From Prauserella_A sp040645195 (GTDB lineage Bacteria > Actinomycetota > Actinomycetes > Mycobacteriales > Pseudonocardiaceae), in the NCBI RefSeq assembly GCF_040645195.1, contig NZ_JBEYXW010000016.1, positions 62,001 through 126,000 on the forward strand: a DNA stretch of 64,000 nt, given 5' to 3'. The notes under the pieces are model-generated. The model was not told the DNA's origin and did no database searches. It saw only the letters and a program-made list of their open reading frames with translations. Positions 24,081 through 31,730 of the stretch are shown here, one piece after another (the first letter of the stretch is position 1; every line of letters starts with the position of its first letter). The position numbers and the translations under genes were made by a program.

Positions 24081-25075
24081 CCCCCGAGCGGATGCGCGCG
24101 GTGGTGCTGCGGGAGACCGGTGGCCCGGAAGTCCTGCGGATCGAGGAGGTCGCGATACCCCGGCCGGGCCCGGGTGAGGTGCTCGTGCGCGTCGCAGCGT
24201 TCGGCCTCAACAACGCCGAGGTGCTGCAGCGCGGCGGCGCGGTACCCGCGCCGCCGGGCGGAATTCCGGGACTGGAGTGTGCCGGCACAGTCGCCGAGAC
24301 AGGGGCGGGCGTCGGTCCACATTGGAAGCCTGGAGCCACGGTGGCGGCGTTGCTGCGTGGTGGCGGGTACGCCGAGTACGTCTGCGTTCCAGCCGGCGCC
24401 TGCATGCGGATGCCTGCTGGGCTCGACCTGGCTACGGCCGGGGCGGTACCGGAAGCCGCAGCCACGGCGTGGTGGAACCTGGTGCAGCGCGGGCGGTTGC
24501 GCGCAGGGGAACAGCTTCTGGTGCATGGTGCGGCGGGTGGCGTCGGCTCCCTGGCAGTGCAGATGGGGCGGCTGCTCGGCGCCGAGGTGATCGCCACCGC
24601 CCGCGGCGAGGAGAAAACCCGGTTGTGCGCTGAGCTGGGTAGCAGCCAGGTCATCGACTACGGTCGCGACGACGTCTTCGCCGCGGTGCGCTCGATCGCG
24701 CCGGATGGCGTCGACGTGATTCTCGACAATCAGGGCGGGCCTGCGCTGGCCGATAACGTGGCGGCGCTCGCGCCGCTGGGCCGGCTTGTCGTCGTCGGGA
24801 CGCAGGCAGGAACCACGGCAGAACTCGATCTCGGTACCCTGATGGCAGGCGGCGTGGAGATCTCCTCGTCCAGCCTCGGCAGGCTCGACGACGGCCTGCG
24901 TGGCCGGTTGTGCCAGGACGTCGAGCGCGAGGTGCTGCCACGAATCGCCGCCGGAGCCCTGCGTCCCGTGCTCGACAAGCGGTTTCCCTTCGACGAGATT
25001 TCCGCGGCGCACCAATGGTTTTCCGATCCAGGCCGGATCGGCAAGGTTGTCGTGACGGTGACCGATGGCATCTGA
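24077..25075 (+). CDS. Quinone oxidoreductase-like (MDR superfamily) NADPH-dependent enzyme
   Basis: 332 residues from GTG 24077 (GTGA overlap). GroES-like N-terminus (MRAVVLRETGGPEVLRIEEV, GLECAGTVAETG) and cofactor domain with QLLVHGAAGGVGSLAVQMGRLLGAEV. Catalytic zinc ligands are absent, as in zeta-crystallin/QOR enzymes that reduce enones or quinones with NADPH. It could reduce a double bond in the pathway served by the neighbouring monooxygenase. It ends with the short family motif FSDPGRIGKVVVTV. Confidence 0.88.
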   Translation: MTPERMRAVVLRETGGPEVLRIEEVAIPRPGPGEVLVRVAAFGLNNAEVLQRGGAVPAPPGGIPGLECAGTVAETGAGVGPHWKPGATVAALLRGGGYAEYVCVPAGACMRMPAGLDLATAGAVPEAAATAWWNLVQRGRLRAGEQLLVHGAAGGVGSLAVQMGRLLGAEVIATARGEEKTRLCAELGSSQVIDYGRDDVFAAVRSIAPDGVDVILDNQGGPALADNVAALAPLGRLVVVGTQAGTTAELDLGTLMAGGVEISSSSLGRLDDGLRGRLCQDVEREVLPRIAAGALRPVLDKRFPFDEISAAHQWFSDPGRIGKVVVTVTDGI

Positions 25076-25670
25076 TGATCCGATGCCGGGCAGCGGAACA
25101 AGCTCTTTGCCTGATGGTCACGGGCGCGGAAACATCAGTTACGTGAAGAGCACCCTGACGCCGGTAACGGCGAGCGATTTCATTCGTGCCATCAGCCGCG
25201 CCGCCACACCCGTCACCATCGTGACGACCCAGGACGGCGGCAGGCGGCTCGGTCAGACGGTCTCAGCGCTGAGCCGCGTGTCGGACGAGCCCGCCGTGCT
25301 CGGCGTGTGCATCAACCAGCGGAGCCCGATCAACGAGGCGATCCGCGCCAGAGGCGCCTTCAACATCTCGGTGCTGGGCAGCGACCACGGCGCCGTCGCC
25401 GACAGCTTCGCCGGGCGGGACAGCGTGGCGCGTCCACGGTTCACCTTCCTCGACGAGGAATGGCGGCACGGGGACAACCACCTTCCGGTGTTCAACGGCA
25501 GCGTCGCCGCCTTCGAATGCGAACTGCTGAACGTCACCGGTATCGGCTCCCATCACCTGTACCTCGGCGAAGTGCACCGGGTCGCGCACACCGACGTCGA
25601 ACCGCTGCTGCATCTGCGCGGCAACTACCGCACCCTCGCCGCTCACAACACGGAAGGACAGCACCAATGA
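25065..25670 (+). CDS. Flavin reductase domain protein (HpaC/RutF-like), monooxygenase partner
   Basis: Up to 201 residues. Flavin-reductase-like core: FIRAISRAATPVTIVTTQDGG, GQTVSALSRVSDEPAVLGVCINQRSP, FNISVLGSDH and HHLYLGEVHRV. It would supply reduced FAD or FMN to the oxygenase encoded immediately downstream (ATGA overlap). The start is uncertain: ATG 25065 overlaps the previous gene by 11 bp but leads into an unconserved tail; GTG 25143 (VKSTLTPV) fits the family length better, yet neither has a clear ribosome site. Confidence 0.87.
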   Translation: MASDDPMPGSGTSSLPDGHGRGNISYVKSTLTPVTASDFIRAISRAATPVTIVTTQDGGRRLGQTVSALSRVSDEPAVLGVCINQRSPINEAIRARGAFNISVLGSDHGAVADSFAGRDSVARPRFTFLDEEWRHGDNHLPVFNGSVAAFECELLNVTGIGSHHLYLGEVHRVAHTDVEPLLHLRGNYRTLAAHNTEGQHQ

Positions 25671-27124
25671 TCAAGACCGGGGACGAGTACCGCGAGTCCA
25701 TCAGCACCGGCCGCGAGATCTACATCGACGGCGAGCGGGTCAGCGACGTCACCAAGCACCCGATGTTCGCGCCCATTGTGGACATCCGCGCGCGCATCTA
25801 CGATCTCGCGCACGAGGAGGCTTCGCAGGATGTCATGAGCTACGTCGACGACAGCGGCGAGCGCAACGCCATCGCGAACAAGCTGCCACTGTCGCAACAG
25901 GACTGGCATGACAAGCGCAAGGCGATCGACCTGGTGCTCGACGAGGCACGCGGTGTGGTGACCAGGGTCGGCGACGAGACCATCGGCGAGATGTGGGCGC
26001 TCTACGACGGTCAGGACGTGCTCAACGAGGTCGACCCGCGCTTCGCCGCGAACATCCGCAACCACGTGCACCGCGCTGTTACCGCGGACCCGTTCCACAT
26101 CTCGGCCAACACCGACCCGAAGGGCGACCGTTCGAAGCGCCCGCAGGACCAGGATCCGGACATGCTGCTGCATGTCGTCGCCGAAACCGACGAGGGCATC
26201 GTCGTGCGGGGCGCCAAGTACGAGACGGCCGCTCCCTATGCGACGCAGGCGTTCACCAAGCCGACGATCGCCAACTGGGGTGACAGCGAGCTGTCCGACT
26301 ATGCGGTGGGTTTCGTCATCGACCTGAACTCGCCCAACCTGAAGTTCATCTGCCGCACCGGTTTCGCCGGGCGCAGGCCCGCCACCGACTACCCGCTGGC
26401 CAATCGTGTCGACGAGGTGGAATCCCTCGTCATCTTCGACAATGTGGTCATCCCGTGGGACAACGTGCTGTTCTACCGGCACACCCGCGCCGCGACCTAC
26501 GTGCGCAGCACCCTGCACCGGTACAGTGCCCTGCCCTACGTCCACCGCTCCATCCGCTTCGCCGACCTGATGATCGGCGCCGCGCTGTGGAACGTCCGGC
26601 AGACCGGGCTCGACAAGAACCCGGCCGTGCAGGAGAAGCTGGCAATGCTCGCGTGCTACCGCGAAGGCATTGACGCGCACCTGACCGCGGCGATTACCAA
26701 CGCCGAGACCAGTCCTGGCGGGCTCACCATGCCCAACCAGTCGCTGCTGTACACCGGCCGGGTGTGGGCGCAGACGCAGCTGCCCCAGATGATGCACTGG
26801 GCGCGGGAGCTGTGCGGCGGCCAGATTTGCATCACGCCCGATTCGGCGACCTTCGGGATGGCGGGTGCCTCGCCGTGGCTGGAGAAGTACTACTCGATCA
26901 CCGACGACTGGCAGGCCGATGACCGGCGCAAGCTCCTCGCGTTCGCCCGCGACCTGCTCAACAGCGACTACGCAGGCCACCGGCTCACCTTCCAGCTTTT
27001 CGCGCAGGCGCCGCCGTTCGCGCACTACCAGGCCGTGTACCGCAACTTCGACTTCGACGGCCCGCTCGGCCTTGTCAAGTCCGCCGCGGAGCTGTCGGAC
27101 CGGGTGGAGGGCGTGCGCGCATGA
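25667..27124 (+). CDS. HpaB-family flavin-dependent monooxygenase (4-hydroxyphenylacetate 3-hydroxylase type)
   Basis: 485 residues of the two-component group D aromatic hydroxylase family. N-terminal TGDEYRESISTGREIYIDGERV and HPMFAPIVDIRARIYDLAH, central DPDMLLHVVAETDEGIVVRGAKYETAAPYA and FDNVVIPWDNVLFYR are family landmarks. These enzymes hydroxylate phenols, chlorophenols, pyrroles or pyridine-type rings using reduced flavin from a separate reductase; here the reductase gene precedes it. It is the catalytic centre of this operon. The substrate cannot be told from the sequence; neighbours (RidA, DUF1028, M20) hint at a nitrogen-containing compound. Confidence 0.9.
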   Translation: MIKTGDEYRESISTGREIYIDGERVSDVTKHPMFAPIVDIRARIYDLAHEEASQDVMSYVDDSGERNAIANKLPLSQQDWHDKRKAIDLVLDEARGVVTRVGDETIGEMWALYDGQDVLNEVDPRFAANIRNHVHRAVTADPFHISANTDPKGDRSKRPQDQDPDMLLHVVAETDEGIVVRGAKYETAAPYATQAFTKPTIANWGDSELSDYAVGFVIDLNSPNLKFICRTGFAGRRPATDYPLANRVDEVESLVIFDNVVIPWDNVLFYRHTRAATYVRSTLHRYSALPYVHRSIRFADLMIGAALWNVRQTGLDKNPAVQEKLAMLACYREGIDAHLTAAITNAETSPGGLTMPNQSLLYTGRVWAQTQLPQMMHWARELCGGQICITPDSATFGMAGASPWLEKYYSITDDWQADDRRKLLAFARDLLNSDYAGHRLTFQLFAQAPPFAHYQAVYRNFDFDGPLGLVKSAAELSDRVEGVRA

Positions 27125-27540
27125 CACACCAGCGGATTCGCCCGTTCAATACCAAGGACACCTACCCGGAACAGAACCTGGACAACGACCTGTGCCAGGC
27201 CGTGGTGGCCGGCGACACGATCTACCTGCGCGGCCAGATCGGCCAGAACCTCGACACGACGGAGAACGTCGGCGTGGGGGATGTGGCGGCACAGGCCGAG
27301 CAGGCGATGTCCAACATCGCAACGCTACTCGGCGAGGCGGGCTCGACACTGTCCGATGTGGTCAAGGTGACCGTCTACCTCGTCGACCCGCGCCACCGGG
27401 AGAGCGTGTACCGGGTCATGGGCCGCTGGCTGCGAGGCGTGCATCCGGTGTCGACGGGTGTGGTGGTGAGCGCGCTGGCGCGACCCGAATGGCTCGTGGA
27501 GATCGACGCGATCGCCGTGCGCCAGGGGGTGGCTTCGTGA
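27121..27540 (+). CDS. RidA family (YjgF/YER057c/UK114) protein
   Basis: 139 residues with a Rid core: DTIYLRGQIGQNL, QAEQAMSNIATLLGEAGSTLSDVVKVTVYLVD and the end ALARPEWLVEIDAIAV. The arginine in ARPEWLVEID corresponds to the residue that binds the carboxylate of imine/enamine substrates in active RidA proteins. It probably hydrolyses a reactive enamine or imine formed after ring oxidation. ATGA overlap on the 5' side and GTGA on the 3' side. Confidence 0.9.
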   Translation: MTHQRIRPFNTKDTYPEQNLDNDLCQAVVAGDTIYLRGQIGQNLDTTENVGVGDVAAQAEQAMSNIATLLGEAGSTLSDVVKVTVYLVDPRHRESVYRVMGRWLRGVHPVSTGVVVSALARPEWLVEIDAIAVRQGVAS

Positions 27541-28211
27541 CGTTCTCACTGGCCGCGGTCGACCGGAACACGGGTGCACTCGGCATGATCATCACCTCGT
27601 CGTCGCCCGCGGTCGCCTCGCGCTGCCTCAACATCCGCCCGGGGCTCGGCGCGGCGGCGAGCCAGAACGTCACCGATCCGCGGCTTTCCGGCAGCCTGCT
27701 CGACCGGCTGGCCGCGGGGGACAACCCCCGCGTGGCCATGGACACCGTGGTCGCCGAGCACGCGCTGCGTGACTACCGGCAACTGACCGTTGTGGACAGT
27801 GCGGGCCGGTCGGCGGCGTTCAGCGGTGCCGGTGCGCTCGGACGGCACCACCACGTCGAGGGTGACGGTGTGGTGGCGGCGGGCAACATGCTTGCGGGCC
27901 CGGCCACGATCACCGAGCTCGTGCGGGGTTACGAGTCCTCGACGGCGCGCGAGTTCGAACAACGGCTGCTGGACGGGCTGGCGGCCGCGCTCGCGGCCGG
28001 CGGCGAGGAGGGCCCCGTCTACGCCGCGGGCCTGCTCGTCTACCGCGAGGTCGACTGGCCGGAGACGACCCTGCGCGTCGATTGGTCCGACAACCCCTAC
28101 GCCGCGCTCACCGAACTGTGGCGGGTGTGGAAGCCACAGCGCGACGACTACGTGCGGCGCGCGCTCGACCCCGCTGCCGCGCCGAGCTTCGGGGTTCCGG
28201 GTGACCTCTGA
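27537..28211 (+). CDS. DUF1028 family protein (Ntn-hydrolase-like)
   Basis: 224 residues from GTG 27537. The N-terminus TFSLAAVDRNTGALGMIITSSSPAVASRC and GAAASQNVTDPRLSGSLLDRLAAG are typical of DUF1028, a family with an Ntn-hydrolase-like fold in which the residue after Met (here Thr) could be the nucleophile. The conserved GNML block appears as VAAGNMLAG. No reaction is established. Its genetic company (RidA, M20 peptidase, monooxygenase) suggests amide or lactam hydrolysis. Confidence 0.82.
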   Translation: MTFSLAAVDRNTGALGMIITSSSPAVASRCLNIRPGLGAAASQNVTDPRLSGSLLDRLAAGDNPRVAMDTVVAEHALRDYRQLTVVDSAGRSAAFSGAGALGRHHHVEGDGVVAAGNMLAGPATITELVRGYESSTAREFEQRLLDGLAAALAAGGEEGPVYAAGLLVYREVDWPETTLRVDWSDNPYAALTELWRVWKPQRDDYVRRALDPAAAPSFGVPGDL

Positions 28212-29361
28212 GCCGCTGGGGGAGCACAAGCGGGTGGCGCGGGACCTGCTGGACCGCGAGTGGGAGCTGGTGCGTTCGATCAGCACCGAGCTGCACGCCG
28301 ATCCGGAGACCGCCTGGCACGAGCACCGCGCCCACCGCAGGCTCACCGATCTGCTGGAGGCGAAGGGCTTCACCGTCCAACGTGGAGCAGGTGGCCTCGA
28401 CACGGCCTTTCATGCCCGGATCGGTACGGGTCCACTGCACGTCGCGTTCGTCGCCGAGTACGATGCGCTCCCCGGGCTCGGGCACGCCTGCGGTCACAAC
28501 CTCATCGCCGCCTCGTCCGTCGCGGCGGCACTCATGGTGTGGGAGGTCGAGTCCGTCGCGGGCGGGCTCGGCGTGACCGTTCATGTGCTCGGCACTCCCG
28601 CCGAGGAGGGCGGTGGGGGCAAGATCCTGCTGCTCGAGGCCGGAGAGTTCGATGGGATCGACGCCGCACTGATGATGCACCCGGGACCGGCCGATGTCGC
28701 ACGGGCGGAGCCGTTCGCGGTCGCCCACTGGGAGGTCACCTACCGTGGTGCGGGCGCGCATGCCGCCGCCTACCCCCACCTGGGCGTCAACGCCGCCGAT
28801 GCGTTCACGGTCGCCCAGGTGGCGATTGGGTTGCTGCGCCAGCAGCTGCCGCAGAGCGTGCGTGTCCACGGTGTCGTGATGCACGCGGGTTCCGCGCCGA
28901 ACGCCATCCCCGAGGCCGCGGTCGGGCGCTGGTACGTCCGCGCCGCGAGCCTGGCCGAACTCGACGACGTCGAACGGCGGGTCCGCGCCTGCTTCGAGGC
29001 GGGTGCGCTCGCCACCGGATGCGAGCTGGACATCGTGCCGGAGTCGCCGCGTTACGCGGAGTTCCGCAACGATGAGGAACTGCTCGGCTACTTCGTGCGC
29101 AATGCCGCGGAGCTCGGCCGCGACATGACCACCGAGCCTCCGGACGGCGCTGGGGCGATGAACACCGCGTCCACCGACATGGGCAACGTGTCCCAGGTCC
29201 TGCGGGCGATCCACCCCTACCTCGGCATCGGGTCACTACCCGCGGTGAACCACCAGAAGGCGTTCGCCGACGCCGCCGTGGGACCGCTGGCCGAAGCCGC
29301 GCTGCGTGATGGTGCGACCGCGCTCGCCTGGACCGCGATCGATCTGGCGTTGTCACGCTGA
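28201..29361 (+). CDS. M20 family metallopeptidase/amidohydrolase (AbgB-like)
   Basis: 386 residues from GTG 28201, overlapping DUF1028 by 11 bp. Metal-site motifs: AFVAEYDALPGLGHACGHN, GTPAEEGGGGK and MMHPGPADV; the dimerisation domain includes WEVTYRGAGAHAAAYPHLGVNAADA and the C-terminus STDMGNVSQVLRAIHPYLGI. It resembles p-aminobenzoyl-glutamate hydrolase and related amidohydrolases more than di/tripeptidases. As last gene of the operon it probably cleaves an amide bond late in the pathway. Confidence 0.88.
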   Translation: MTSEPLGEHKRVARDLLDREWELVRSISTELHADPETAWHEHRAHRRLTDLLEAKGFTVQRGAGGLDTAFHARIGTGPLHVAFVAEYDALPGLGHACGHNLIAASSVAAALMVWEVESVAGGLGVTVHVLGTPAEEGGGGKILLLEAGEFDGIDAALMMHPGPADVARAEPFAVAHWEVTYRGAGAHAAAYPHLGVNAADAFTVAQVAIGLLRQQLPQSVRVHGVVMHAGSAPNAIPEAAVGRWYVRAASLAELDDVERRVRACFEAGALATGCELDIVPESPRYAEFRNDEELLGYFVRNAAELGRDMTTEPPDGAGAMNTASTDMGNVSQVLRAIHPYLGIGSLPAVNHQKAFADAAVGPLAEAALRDGATALAWTAIDLALSR

Positions 29362-29388
29362 CAGCCGGCGCGGCGAGCTGCCCGGTGG

Positions 29389-29460
29389 TGGCCCCCAGCG
29401 GGCAACTCGCGTGCCGCAGCGGGGGACTCGCGTGCGGGAGCGGGGGACTCGCGGACCGGC
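29389..29460. repeat. Tandem ~21-bp intergenic repeats (three units)
   Basis: Three units of the same family as 8773-8903: cagcGGGCAACTCGCGtg, gcagcGGGGGACTCGCGtg and gagcGGGGGACTCGCGga, each about 21 bp apart. They separate the convergent M20 and histidine kinase genes. A frame through them gives the same artefact peptide (ARESPA), so the array is noncoding. Confidence 0.85.
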
Positions 29461-29466
29461 GCGTTG

Positions 29467-30834
29467 TCAGGTCGCTGGCAGGTCGATCCGCACCGATGCC
29501 CCGCGCCCGGACGGTGGGTCGGTGAAACGGACGGTCCCGCCGTGAGCCTTGATCGTGTCGGCGACGATCGCGAGTCCGAGTCCCGAACCGGGTAGGGCGC
29601 GGGCGGCCGGCGCGCGCCAGAACCGTTCGAAGACCTGGGCGCGGTCGGCGCGTGGCACACCCGGACCGTCGTCGGTCACAGTGAACCAGCCAGGTTGCGA
29701 GCGCACTGTGATCGTCGACGCGGCCGGGGCGAACTTGATCGCGTTGTCGACGAGATTCAGCACGCTTCGTTCGAGGGCCGCCGCATCGCCGCGCACCGAC
29801 CAGGACCGGCACTCGACATCGAACACCTGCTCGCGGGCGCGGCTGCGCGCCCGGGTCAGCGCCCGGTCGATGATTGCGGACATCTCGACGTCCCTGCGTT
29901 CGAAGTCGTGCTCGTCGCGGGCCAGCAAGACGAGCTCGGTGATCAGCTCGCTGAACTCGCCCGCTTGCGCCTGCAGCCGATCGAGGATGATCGCGTACTG
30001 ATCGGCGGGCAGCGGCCGTCCAGTTTGTCCACTACGGACAAACAGATCGATGTTGGTGCGCAGGCTGGTCAGCGGGGTACGTAGCTCGTGCGCCGCATCG
30101 GAGACCAGTGCGCGCTGCCGTCGCCGCGACTCGCGTAGCGCCGCGGTCATCGCCGAGAAGGCGCGGCCCAGCCGGCCGACCTCGTCGTGGCCGGTGACGG
30201 TAATGGGGCGATGCAGATCGTCGGTACGGGCGATCACCTCGGCGGTTTCCGTCAGCCGCTCCATTGGTGCCAGCGCGTTACGGGTCAGCAGCAAACCCGA
30301 TGCCGCGGCGAGCACGGCACCGAACACCGACACGACGATCAGCACTGTGCGCAGACCACCGAGCGTATCGTCGATCTCGGTGAGGCTCCGGCTCACCATG
30401 AGAACCTCGCCATGACCCACGTTGCGCAGCAGGATCCGTACCGGTTCTCCGGCGCGGGTGGTGCCGTCGCGCAGCGCCGTGGTCTCGACGGTGAAATCCT
30501 GCGGTTCGGTGACGACCGGATCCATCCCGGACGGTGTGCAGGCCGTGCCGTCGGCCGTGAGCAGCTGCATGCCGACGACGAACGGCTGGAGCTTTCGGTT
30601 GGTGTCGTCGGGGTTGCACAGCGCCGCGAACCCGGGTGGGCCGGGCGGTGGCGGCGCGCCTTCGGGAGGCAGGCTGTTGCGCAGCGTCTCATCCAGCTGG
30701 GTGCGCAGGTTGTGTGACGTCGCGAACCAGGTCACCGTGCTGATGGCCGCGATCACCACCGCGACGATGCAGGCCGTACTCAGCGCGATCCTGCTGCGCA
30801 GTAGTAGCCTGCGCTCCCGATGGCGTCTGCTCAT
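29467..30834 (-). CDS. Sensor histidine kinase (MprB-like)
   Basis: 455 residues. N-terminal membrane segment (LSTACIVAVVIAAISTVTWF), an extracellular loop with PPEGAPPPPGPPG, and a second segment, followed by HAMP, the HisKA box VSDAAHELRTPLTSLRTN with the phosphorylated His, and ATPase motifs NLVDNAIKFAPA, VTDDGPGVPR and GSGLGLAIV. It overlaps the response regulator gene by 4 bp. This is an envelope-sensing two-component kinase of the kind common in actinobacteria; the signal is unknown. An inverted repeat GTTTGTCC-N5-GGACAAAC lies inside the coding sequence at 30023-30043. Confidence 0.93.
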   Translation of the reverse strand: MSRRHRERRLLLRSRIALSTACIVAVVIAAISTVTWFATSHNLRTQLDETLRNSLPPEGAPPPPGPPGFAALCNPDDTNRKLQPFVVGMQLLTADGTACTPSGMDPVVTEPQDFTVETTALRDGTTRAGEPVRILLRNVGHGEVLMVSRSLTEIDDTLGGLRTVLIVVSVFGAVLAAASGLLLTRNALAPMERLTETAEVIARTDDLHRPITVTGHDEVGRLGRAFSAMTAALRESRRRQRALVSDAAHELRTPLTSLRTNIDLFVRSGQTGRPLPADQYAIILDRLQAQAGEFSELITELVLLARDEHDFERRDVEMSAIIDRALTRARSRAREQVFDVECRSWSVRGDAAALERSVLNLVDNAIKFAPAASTITVRSQPGWFTVTDDGPGVPRADRAQVFERFWRAPAARALPGSGLGLAIVADTIKAHGGTVRFTDPPSGRGASVRIDLPAT

Positions 30835-31508
30835 GACGCGGTGCGGAGGATGAAACCGACACCTCGTACGGTATGGAGCAGCCGCTCCCCGCCGGCAGCC
30901 TCCAGCTTGCGCCGCAGGTAGCCAACATACACGTCGAGGGTGTTGGTGCCCGGGTCACGGCCCCAGACGGCCTGCTGCAGGCGGTGTCTGGTCAAAACTC
31001 TTCCCGGGGCGCCGAGGAAGGCACTGAGCAGGTCGAACTCGGTGGGCGTGAGCGGCACCTGGCAGCCGGCCCGGGTGACCTCACGCGTCTGCGGGTTCAG
31101 CTCGAGGTCGGCGAACCGGCGCACCGGCGCGGGTGTGACCGGGCAACGATTCTGTTTGAGCAGTGCACGCACCCGAGCCAGCAGCTCTTCCAGTGCGAAC
31201 GGCTTGACCAGGTAGTCGTCGGCTCCCGCGTCGAGACCGGTCACGCGATCGCCCAGGCCGTCGCGTGCGGTCAGCATGAGCACCGGCATCCGTTCGCCGG
31301 TGGCCCGCAGCCGCCGGCATGTCTCCAGCCCGTCGAGCTCGGGCATCAGAACGTCCAGGATCGCCAAGTCGGGCCGCCGGACGCTCCCGACCAGGTACAG
31401 GGCTTCGGCGCCGTTCCCCGCCGTGTCGACCTCATACCCTTCGAACTCCAAGCTGCGCTGCAAGCTCTCGCGCACGTCGGGATCGTCGTCGACGACCAGC
31501 AGCCGCAT
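30831..31508 (-). CDS. OmpR/PhoB family response regulator (MprA-like)
   Basis: 225 residues from ATG 31508; a GTG at 31526 in frame adds six residues. Receiver domain with VVDDDPDVRESL, phosphorylation Asp in LAILDVLMPELDG, LTARDG and the conserved Lys in DYLVKPFALEELLAR; the winged helix has LTPTEFDLLSAFLGAPGRVLTRHRLQQAVWG and TLDVYVGYLRRKLEA. First gene of the two-component operon and divergent from the glycosyltransferase operon 204-222 bp away, whose control region holds a direct repeat suited to OmpR-type binding. Confidence 0.94.
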   Translation of the reverse strand: MRLLVVDDDPDVRESLQRSLEFEGYEVDTAGNGAEALYLVGSVRRPDLAILDVLMPELDGLETCRRLRATGERMPVLMLTARDGLGDRVTGLDAGADDYLVKPFALEELLARVRALLKQNRCPVTPAPVRRFADLELNPQTREVTRAGCQVPLTPTEFDLLSAFLGAPGRVLTRHRLQQAVWGRDPGTNTLDVYVGYLRRKLEAAGGERLLHTVRGVGFILRTAS

Positions 31509-31609
31509 TCGTTCTCTCGCTCTCACACCTCGTACACCAGATGCCAGTCGAGACTAGCGATGGTTGCTGTGTGCCTGCTGTGTTCCCCCTGGATCGGTGA
31601 ATTCCCCGC

Positions 31610-31626
31610 CTCTCATGATTCTCTCA
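31610..31626. promoter_or_regulatory. Direct repeat CTCTCA-N5-CTCTCA, candidate response-regulator site
   Basis: CTCTCA at 31610-31615 and 31621-31626, 11 bp apart (one helical turn), followed by GCGGAATTGGAGG, in the divergent region between the response regulator and GT2-GtrA genes. Tandem 11-bp-spaced half-sites are typical of OmpR-family regulators. Binding is inferred. Confidence 0.4.
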
Positions 31627-31730
31627 GCGGAATTGGAGGTGATTTTCACTTCCCGGAATGCACCGTGGTGACGGATACGGTCACAGCGCCGTGCTCGGCT
31701 GATGTGCATTGCGGCGAGAAGGAGCGAGAA

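Noticed and set aside
30023..30043. Inverted repeat GTTTGTCC-N5-GGACAAAC as a possible operator
   Set aside because: It lies deep inside the histidine kinase coding sequence, far from any start site; noted only as an intragenic dyad.
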